Shown one piece after another: positions 55,476 through 64,000 of a stretch of 64,000 nt of DNA. The translations under genes were made by a program, and so were the position numbers. Each line of letters opens with the position of its first letter. The first letter of the stretch is position 1. Source of the stretch: Apostichopus japonicus. Lineage: Eukaryota; Echinodermata; Holothuroidea; Aspidochirotida; Stichopodidae. The notes beneath the pieces are model-generated. The model worked only from the letters and a program-made list of their open reading frames with translations, did not search any database and was not told the DNA's origin. The stretch spans positions 2,785,501 to 2,849,500 of the forward strand of contig NC_092576.1 of the NCBI RefSeq assembly GCF_037975245.1. The letters are read 5' to 3'.

Positions 55476-58400
55476 ACTTTACACATTAACTAGTTTTTAA
55501 TGTAATTAGATTAGACAGAATGATGAAGAATGATTTGAACATCTGGCAGAGTTTGTAGTTTAAACATATTGAAACTTTTCACTGTTTTTTCTTCTTCTTC
55601 TTCTTCACTAAAGTGGCTGTGCAATGCACACAGGGAGTGTCATATAAAATATAATAGTCTGAACTGAAAACGTTACAAGACTGACTTTAAAACTGCCTGG
55701 AAGCTTATATTGCCTGTTCACCATGTTGAGCACTTACAAAAATGGAATTTCTTCTGTGAAAGTGTCCCAATCCCACCCCTCCCCCACTGGTGCCCACCCC
55801 CACAGCCGGCTTTCGTTCTTTTCTCCCCACTTGTTTTAAAGTGTCCTATCTCACTTAACATTGTAAAATTTATAATACTATACAATGTATAAATATGAGT
55901 ATACATTATAATATATAAAATCCTAAGGGTTAAAAATTCACTTTCAGACAATGGTTAGCACAGCTCTGCATAACTTTTGCTATGACTAATTATTATAATA
56001 GTTGCCCATTTCAGTATTTACAGACTGTAATAGCCAGTACATTGAATACTTAATGAAGGTACAGATATAAACTTACAGTACAGTACTGTATATGCACAAA
56101 TTTTCAATTTGTTTAGAAAGTAACTTAAATTGATTAAACTTCTTAGCCAGGCAGCCATGATCCGACTAATAAATACAGTTATACACACACCTCAAAATAT
56201 TTACAGGCTACTTAATTGCTAAATGCTGTCGGATTTCATCTTTTTCCAGCAGCAAGAAGGAAGGACTTGGAAGCTTCTGCCAATTATACATTTTTGTGAC
56301 GATCATCAACTTGTCAAAGATGATCATGAGCCGGATATCACTACTTATTATCACCAAGTATTATTCAGCTGCTCCAACTCACATCCTTTTAATCAGGAAC
56401 TGATGTGAGATTGTAATTCAGGGACAAAATACCAGTGGGAAGTTGATTTTAGCTACTAGTAGAATCTTTCCTAGCAAATTTACTTTTTTTCGCAAGTAGC
56501 TAAAATTGTGAAATTTCTTGGCCAAATACAGTGGCCGTGCTGTTGTACCTAGGTGTGGAATTGATCTGTGTATCTAATACACAATTACAGTACTTACACC
56601 CTGTACTTACCTTCAAGGATTACTGTATACAGCATACATGCATAAAAGGGCCAAGTATCTAGTTTTACCTTTGACATTTACATACACCTCAATAAGAGTT
56701 ATCTACTTAAAGACAAGCATATTTCGTTGTGTGATATCAGTCACAGACAATTCTAACGGTTGTAGTGTATGTGTTTACACTTTATAAACACCCAGACTTT
56801 TATGCTGATATATGGTAAGCACTTGTTTACACAAGAAGCTGTGTAAACAGACCCAGAGGAACAACATTTACTCAGAAAAAGATAATCACTCCGGTTCTTT
56901 CTATTATAAATGTCTGTTTTATAAAAATTTCTCAAGCATAATTTTGTGACCAAATTTTGTTTCATGGCAACTTCTATAAAAAGTAGAAGGTCTCATTTGC
57001 TCTGTCTAGTGGACATATTCAGCATCAAATTGAATGTTACATGGAAGGAACCCTGTAGGCTATATGGACAGGGCCAGTAGCCAGAGTTCCGACTCAGAGA
57101 CGAGGGGGTGGGGGTGCTGCCAGGGGGGGTACAAAGTTTTGCTGTGTCTGTCTTTGGTGAGATCTAAAAAAAAATACATTTGGGTTTTCTAAGATGGAAA
57201 TTGGCACTATCATTTCCATTATTTTAACAAAATATGTGTAGTGCAAATGTGTGTTATTAAATATTTAAGCCATTTAAATTAGTCTGAAAAAATTGAGGGA
57301 ATTGAATCCCTTCGTTATTTCATGTACATCACTATACAAGTACAATGCTGTACATTTTAGTACCAGGCAAAGGAAGATTGATTTTTCAAAATGGAGCTTT
57401 TGATCAAACACTTAATCAAATATTGTGTGTTTTGTAAAATGACATCCAATTATATTAATCATTTATCGGGAAACAGACTGCAGTAATAAGCCTGGATTTT
57501 CATTTTGATTGAACTTTATTAATTATGGTCTTAGTATTTTACCTTGCCGTGAAAGCATTCCTATCATGAATTCCCCAGAACTGAAAATTTCACTTTTTAA
57601 TATGAAGAGGAGATCACAGAATAAGAACCCATAATTCATCACTTCTGCATGTTGGCACTGTGTATCCAGCACAGTTCTAACCGAAATGAGAGAAACTGGA
57701 CATAATGTATGCGTGGAAGTTTAATGGTAGAGTGCTTCATTTTGTGGTACTTTGGTCAAAATTGATAAAGACCAGCTTCTAACATTAATTCAGTTTAACT
57801 TAAATATTGTTGTTTGAACATTCTTCCACAACTTAATCACCAGACACTGAAATTGTTGCAAAATACACAAATTCAATCATAAGAAGGATTTTGACACACC
57901 CACAGTGTGTACAGTGCAGTTTGTGAATTGATAGATATACACAACATCCTTCAGTAGCTACTGTACACTACTGTACAGTACTGTACTGTAGCTCTTATAT
58001 CATAAATCACATTATAACTTGCAACAAGCTGTGAGATCTTCACAGCAAAACAAGGATAAGAGGGCAATCCATGGAGTTGCATATTTCAGCAAACACTTTA
58101 CACTGATTTCAAATGTAAAAATGTACAGCAGCTCTATGAAATCTGGCACTACCATTTACAATATTGAAGTTAAAACGATGCTTTCATTCTTTTGTGAACC
58201 TTACAATGAAAGAAACTAGGCTGGGAGTCCCTCTTCTAGAATCATAAAGGCTTCTCTAAAACAGTGATAAAATGTTTTGTGAAACTTGCCTCTTTTTTTG
58301 TCCATTTTATACGAACTTTTAAGAGGCTAGATATATTACCATTTATTGTCAATCGGTAAAATTAGTCGGCCTAGGCCGACTTTGTCCTCTTGTGCAATTA

Positions 58401-58540
58401 GAAGCTGAAAATAGACCCAGACCTAGGCAAATTTTCCCTTGCCTATGAGCTCATCTGTCTAACACCTATTTTCTAACATTTTTGGCACGTTTCCAGGGAA
58501 AGTTCCATGCAGTAAATTATTTTGGCTCCACTCTAACATT
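55476..58540. other. Intergenic-like DNA, no gene recognised
   Basis: No conserved coding sequence. It contains a short CTT array (about 55590-55607) and a G-rich stretch (57102-57128). Confidence 0.45.
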
Positions 58541-58550
58541 AATAAGTTCA

Positions 58551-58735
58551 TGTGTAAAAGTAAGTTGGCCTGACGTTTCGATCCTAGCAGGATCTTCTAC
58601 AAAGGCTAAATGACAAGTGTCATTTAGCCTTTGAAGAAGATCCTGCTAGGATCGAAACGCCAGGCCAACTTACTTTTACACATTCTCCTGCACAGGCTCT
58701 ACAGTGGATGAGCAGTTTGCTAACAGTTTTATTTT
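58551..58735. mobile_element. Hammerhead-ribozyme-like repeat, copy 4: near-perfect inverted pair
   Basis: Two 66-bp arms (58551-58616 and 58617-58682) are inverted copies meeting at TGACA-AG-TGTCA. Each holds the helix II palindrome GATCCT-GCT-AGGATC, GAAAC and the (T)TGAAGA or TTGTAGA box. The first C of CTGANGA is T in both arms, so the catalytic core is damaged. The plus-strand copy continues with ACACATTCTCCTGCACAGGC and AGCAGTTTGCTAACAG, the family tail. Confidence 0.75.
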
Positions 58736-58739
58736 ATTT

Positions 58740-60700
58740 ATATTAATCAGTTCAGTCAGTAAAGGATCTGCAAAGTTATGCAAACTTTTATTGTAGATGT
58801 TCAAGAAAAGTAGGTCAAATATCTCTGTAACATTTATATTATAAGTACAACACACATCAAGCCAACAGAGTACAGACTCCTCCGCATGAACAAAACTGTC
58901 TATTCCCCATAAAAACACGCATCTAGCACAATATCACAGCTCCTAGCTACGGCCACCTTTATGAAAGAAAATCTTGAAATCACACGTTTTAGGCCACCTG
59001 TCTTTATTAAAATATTCCTGTAGAAAACGTCAACTCCGCAAAATACAATTATAGTTGTGTTTTTGTAGTTACTGTGTGTGAGATCCGGCCGTAACCGCTA
59101 GTAGTTAGTCTATTTGCTATACACCTAACTATGATAGGATATTAATTCTTTCTTATATTTGGAAAATTCTAGAAAATACAAGTTTTCTTGCGCACCTTAC
59201 AATATTAAAAAATGTGTAATGGCAATAAATTGTTCAAACATTTCCCGCTAGGCTGATTATTAAAAGAAAAAATTAAAGCAACTGGGCAGAAGCTGTCCGT
59301 TGTGACACCTACACCTATACCCTGAAGTTGTGAGTAGGTTGGGGGCACATCATTACTCGTTGGTATTGTGACTAAAATTGAGAGCACTCTCTGAATACTT
59401 TCCTTTAGTTTCTGAAACTGTTCTTGTGAAATCTTACTTTTTTGTTTTTTACAGATGTACCTTTTCTCCCTTAGTGTTTTTCTTTTTGTCATTTTTCGCC
59501 CGTTCTATCGATTTTTTTTTTGTCTTCGGTCAGGCTGGAGTTTCCCCTGAGCATCCTGGATTTCCTGTGAACCTGGTTCAGATTCAGGTTTTCCAGCCTA
59601 GCCGCCTTTATAAGAATTGGCACCCAAATTTCCAAAATTGCAACTGGGCAAGAAAAAGCAAACAACTTGATCTACCCACAACCCCAGTCCCTTTCTATCG
59701 ATAGTGTAATCATGTAGCGTAAACCTTGCTTAGGGAAAATCCTAGGCTAGACATAACAAAGCAGGCTTGTGCATAGTCTACCTAGCAACTTAACGATAAC
59801 TTTAACTTAGCCTCTGCACGTAAGATAGGCTAGCCTATGCCTAACGTTTAGGGCTTGGTTTCGTAATCTTACCATAATCGGTTATTAAGAGATATGGATC
59901 ACTTTTCCCCCAGCAGCAAACGACAGATGAGGCAATCAGCTCTTGTACATTTAAGCAAAAAAGAAGGTTGTTGAATATCGTTCCAAGTCGTGCATCAAAC
60001 AACGTATGTTAGGCTATCCGTAACTAAGTTCTAGCGTTACATTACATCTAGGCTGAAGCTAGGTTAATTTAAGTTTGTAATATCGAACAGTGTGTGATTT
60101 GCAACCTACAGTATCTTCATACACATGTGTCACTCAGCAAAATCCGAGCGCCATTCAGATTGTAAACAAACGTATGATACTGCAGTATCACTAGTTATAT
60201 ACACTTGAGTATACAAACCCCGAAAAGAGAACAGCTGTGTGTCAGTCAGTGGGCGGTACTTTTTGCCCGGAAACAAATTTTCTTAGACAGTTTAGCAAGA
60301 GCGTCCCCAAATTGACAAAAACTTTTCCAACATTGAAACCTATAAGCGAAGACAAATAAAATCACACCGCTGAAGAGTATGAAAAGACGCAAATAAATTG
60401 TCGCAATGGGAATGTTGGAGTTCGTAAGGGTTTCCTGGTGAAGCAACACAGAAGACAGCTACGTACATATTGTACGATGGAGTTGCAGGCGAGGGGTTAA
60501 ACGGTAGGCTGCGCCTTAAATTAATGCAAACAAAAATAGTATACACGTTCAAACTAATTCAATTTGTTTTGATTTATTCTCTATCTTTTTCTTTTCTTTT
60601 GATAAAGATGGATTTCAGAAACAATATAAGTACAATGATCACATTTAAACCTAACATTAAACGTCTTCTAAAGAACTGAGAAAATGATATACTTTGTTAG
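58740..60700. other. Unassigned region, no gene recognised
   Basis: Several 60-100-codon open frames exist on both strands, but none has recognisable domains or a convincing splice context. The stretch 59850-60500 has somewhat more CpG than its surroundings and could hold a promoter; this is not demonstrable here. Confidence 0.4.
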
Positions 60701-60721
60701 TACTGTAATACGGAAAGAGCC

Positions 60722-60996
60722 TTAATGTGACTTGTGCATGAATAAGAAGAATAAGGTTCGAAAAATAGTGATCAGTGAGATGACGGAAGATATAAATGTG
60801 TCTTGCACTGCAAATAACGGCATTCTTTTTGGGAAAGAAATTACTAATGGTGGGCTTATGTCTTCTTCAAAAATACCCTTGTGTGTGTTCAAACCATACT
60901 GTAATGATTGAGCTGTCGCTTCAGGTGAATCATTTTGAATGAATAGGTCCTCAGACGTCTGCATTGGCCGTCCTTTGTTTCTGCCAAACAGTTTTT
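60722..60996 (-). CDS. Possible terminal coding exon of an unidentified gene
   Basis: After an ATTGCAG acceptor the minus strand stays open for about 91 codons to TAA. It begins (E)KLFGRNKGRPMQTSEDLF, has a mixed soluble-looking composition, and ends with a hydrophobic stretch (FISSVISLITIFRTLFFLFM) before HKSH. That would suit a C-terminal membrane anchor. I do not recognise the family, and it may be a chance frame. Upstream candidate exons at 61980-62005 and 63558-63605 do not join it in a consistent phase. Confidence 0.3.
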
Positions 60997-62074
60997 CTGC
61001 AATTAGTAAATAAGGATAAATCATTTGCAAGTCAATCTTAAATCTAAAACATGAATATACACTTTCAGAGTACAGTGATAATTTTGCATTTATCAAAGGA
61101 AGTAAATGGATAGTTTTGTTAATTTATCTCTATATATAGGTACGCCCTCACAGGTGTGTTTACAATTTTGACTGATGACGTCATTGTTGTTATCGTTGTT
61201 CAGTCTAACGTACTATTACCTTAACTTTATCCCTGAACAATGGAATCATCTGGGGACGTGGGAATTATGTCGATAAATTTGGGGACTTGGAATTCCTTTG
61301 TTGAAGTTCTTCAGTCAGAATACAAACAAACGCACAACATACAGCTAGTTTGAAGTAGTTGCTGGGCACCACATTTAAAATTGAATACCTTTTGGGTGTG
61401 ATTGTTTTTAGGTGAAATGCGGCGGAAGCAAGCAGTTTGTTAACACAATCCACGTCCGATATTTTTGGACACAATCATATTTTAAGATGATTTTATGTTT
61501 TGAAATTTAAGATGTGAATTAAGATTTACTCGTAGTCTGCGAATAATGGTTTTGATCGGGAGTATGATTTAATGTAATTTGTTGAGGAACAAAAGTCTCA
61601 TTAAATTGTTACAAATATCATGCTTCTCAAATTTGTCGGGAATATATCTCCTTGATGTTGATCTTTTGTTTGTTTTTTTCTTCTTGAAAATTATTGGAAA
61701 AGAGGTAACTATTTCCATCTCGCTTTGTAACTAATAAGGCTACATTATATTATCCTTGCATAACGAGAATGGCTACAAACTTACCTCGCTATTTTCCATG
61801 TAAAACACACAATTGGTACATTTTTTTCTGCTTGGTGTGTGATTTAAACAAGCCAAATTTTCGTTTTACGTTAACTTCTATTTTATGAGAGGATGGTGTC
61901 TTAATTATGGAGGAATAATTGTTCAGGCCCCAAATAAGTCAAAACCAGTCAGCAAAAATATGGAAGATCATGACGTTACCTGTGGCGTTCCCTGAAGCGA
62001 CTCACCTGTAAATAAACAAGCAATTGAACTAATTAAGATACAATTCATATCAATGATGGAACATGGAACATAGA

Positions 62075-62190
62075 CATAACATATATATATATATGAATAT
62101 ATATATATATATGAATATATATATATATGTATATGAATATATATATACATTCTCCAACTCATTACGATTTTCATTTATATATATATATAG
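62075..62190. repeat. Interrupted TA microsatellite with dispersed flank
   Basis: Several (TA)n blocks interrupted by GAATA; the flank CCAACTCATTACGATTTTCA is the reverse complement of the sequence next to the TA tract at 24993-25015, so TA tract and flank spread together. Confidence 0.75.
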
Positions 62191-63550
62191 TTACATTTGA
62201 AACTTCATAATTTATTGTTTAACAACCGTCCGGGGGGGGGGGAGCAACATCACTGTTCTGATGTTGTTGTTGTTGTTGTTACATTGTTTTAGCATCATGC
62301 TCTCTTTGTCCTTACTACAATGGTACTACAAGCCGTGTTCTTGTATAATCAGGTTCAAATGATACATCATCCATCCTTTCTACAATTTCTCCATCTTCTT
62401 TTGTTGCCCTCCACCACCCCTTTCTCTCTTTGGTTTCTTAAGGTAGCCAGAACATCGCATAAGCTTATTTGAAAGTTCATCTCTGGTTTCCTTATATTTA
62501 TGTATTCTCTTATATTCTATATGTTTGTTTGTTTCTTTTATAATATTATTTATAATTCAATTAATATTATCTATTTCCCACATGGCATTTGTAGTGTGCC
62601 ACTGATTTGATGCATAAATTAATTCAATTAATTTCATTTTAATTAAAAACACGGCTTTTGAGAAAGGATGTCTCAGTTTTTCCTCCTTCAGTTTGTTCCT
62701 GGTCTGGTATATGATATATGCTATACGTATATCATATCTGATAGCTAGCTATACAATGTATGTTCCGCTGGTTACCTCTATCCATTATTCGTCGTGTAAC
62801 TTATCATGTGCGAATCTCACAAAATCATAGTACTTTCTGCACCATGAACCCTTCATACCGTCATTTTTCTATGCATAGTAATGATTTCAGATAGCAAAGA
62901 GTGTAACTTTGAATTTAAAGCATCTAATCAGTAATTTTGTGTTTGTCAGCCACATCATTCTTTTTTTTTCTACTATTAATTTACCGGAAATTTGGGGTTT
63001 TCCCACCTCTGACCTCCCATAGCCTACAATGGGATTATTGTCACAGCAATCTTTTTTTTTTCTCCATTTATTCAGCATATTTTCTTTTAAAACAATATAG
63101 CATATACATATTGTTATAATTATAATCACCTTTTACAATTCTTGCATAGAACATGTTTAAATGAAATTTGTCACAGCAACCTATTAAAGCAGATTTTTTG
63201 GGGGGCATTATAACACGGTTTTAATTTGTTGGTTAGCAAATTAAGAATTCTCTTAATGGTTGAAACGTCGATTGCGACAAAGCTATAATGCCTCTAAAGC
63301 TGCTCGTATGAGGTTTGATCAGATTAATAATTGTTTTTATATCGTTTAATTAACTTTTCTTTAATTGCCTTTTAGGTTCGGTACCTCTTTATTTTATGCA
63401 TGTCCAATCATTCTTTTCCTAAGTAAATTTATGCATTTACCATCACCTTTAGTCCTTGCTAAAAGTTTAATAAACGAGATGAATATTTGTTTTTTTTTCC
63501 TAATTTGGCAATCGATGTCATGTAATCATTTTTCAAATTAATCTAACTTT
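62191..63550. other. Unassigned AT-rich region
   Basis: Short GTT array (62262-62281) and G run (62233-62242); no gene or element recognised. Confidence 0.45.
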
Positions 63551-63557
63551 TACTTAC

Positions 63558-63605
63558 TTCTTCGTTAAGAGATACCTGCGTTGGTCCTGATCTTCGTTTC
63601 CCTAC
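63558..63605 (-). CDS. Possible 48-bp internal exon of an unidentified gene
   Basis: Bounded by an ACACAG acceptor and a strong GTAAGT donor, and open in phase 0 (VGKRRSGPTQVSLNEE). The length is a multiple of three. Too short to identify and may be chance; the rest of the gene would lie beyond the window. Confidence 0.25.
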
Positions 63606-64000
63606 CTGTGTTATTAACACCAAAAATAAAAAGAGAGAAAATCTGCTTAATGCTCGTTTAATGCTAAATTGATGGCGACGTCAGCTCCTCATTCTAATTA
63701 CAGGCCTAGATGTTACGTTTCAACCATTTTTTGTAATAAATATTAATTCTGGAAATGTCAGAGCACCTGACGTTGTGATCCTATGGGTGGTGAAGAAAGA
63801 GAAAAAGGAGCCTGGAGGGGTTAAGTCATTCCCTTCTTGGATGTTGAGACCATGTGGTTGAATGCAGGGGGTACAGGAAGCTTCCAAAAAGTGGGGGCCA
63901 CATCAGAGGGGCACTTTCTCATTTCACATCAACCACTCGTAATGCTATAAACCGTTACACACCGCCCAACTGGGTATAGTGTTTTCTGGAATTGTAATTC

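Noticed and set aside
57060-57140. hAT-like end CAGTAGCCAGAGTTCCGACTC
   Set aside because: No paired inverted end or target duplication found nearby; resemblance is limited to a few bases.
61980-62005. 26-bp candidate exon on the minus strand
   Set aside because: The CAG followed by GTGAGT could as well be a donor, and no phase links it consistently to 60722-60996 and 63558-63605.
63745-63800. CACCTGACGTTGTGATCCTAT followed by GAAGAA, resembling the hammerhead-like family
   Set aside because: Helix II and the CUGANGA box cannot be drawn and the shared tail is absent; too degenerate to call.

Overview
This is a eukaryotic, AT-rich, intron-rich animal nuclear window. Both recognisable genes are split into short exons with GT-AG introns and match bilaterian orthologues closely. 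The SINEs, the Penelope-like retroelement and the hammerhead-type repeats suggest a marine invertebrate, possibly a deuterostome such as an echinoderm. That placement is inference; nothing here fixes the species.

Layout, left to right. Both genes are on the minus strand. At 1311-11669 lies a complete nine-exon gene for mitochondrial 3-ketoacyl-CoA thiolase (ACAA2). Its exons join in phase to exactly 397 codons plus stop, with the three catalytic residues at 92, 352 and 382. From 11.7 to 17.3 kb is intergenic DNA holding two tandem-repeat arrays, one of which (14985-15690) is open on both strands. From 17365 to 50826 (probably to about 53.8 kb with a noncoding 5' exon) runs a sixteen-exon gene for a CRACR2A/RAB44-type large Rab GTPase: N-terminal EF-hands, central coiled coil, acidic linker, C-terminal Rab domain ending CCRS. 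All sixteen exons join in phase to 791 residues. From 54 to 64 kb I recognise no gene; a few minus-strand pieces with splice signals may be the 3' end of an unidentified gene.

The long introns are full of repeats. They include a decayed Penelope-like reverse transcriptase, three terminal-inverted-repeat elements with target duplications (369 bp, 1.7 kb, 324 bp), several tRNA-derived SINEs, minisatellites with units of about 5, 22, 52, 140, 158 and 185 bp, and TA, GGT, CAG/CAA/TAA microsatellites. A dispersed repeat at four loci carries a hammerhead-ribozyme-like core, the type linked to Penelope-like elements and metazoan retrozymes.

The most unusual object is at 49359-49536, in intron 1 of the CRACR2A-like gene on the opposite strand. 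It starts with about 36 bases almost identical to the 5' part of U2 snRNA, including the branch-site-pairing GTAGTA. It then diverges completely into a different but clearly foldable sequence ending in a T run. It could be a U2-headed SINE or an unusual snRNA-like gene.

The two genes have unrelated roles (fatty-acid beta-oxidation; calcium- and GTP-dependent vesicle or store-operated calcium signalling), so nothing suggests joint function.
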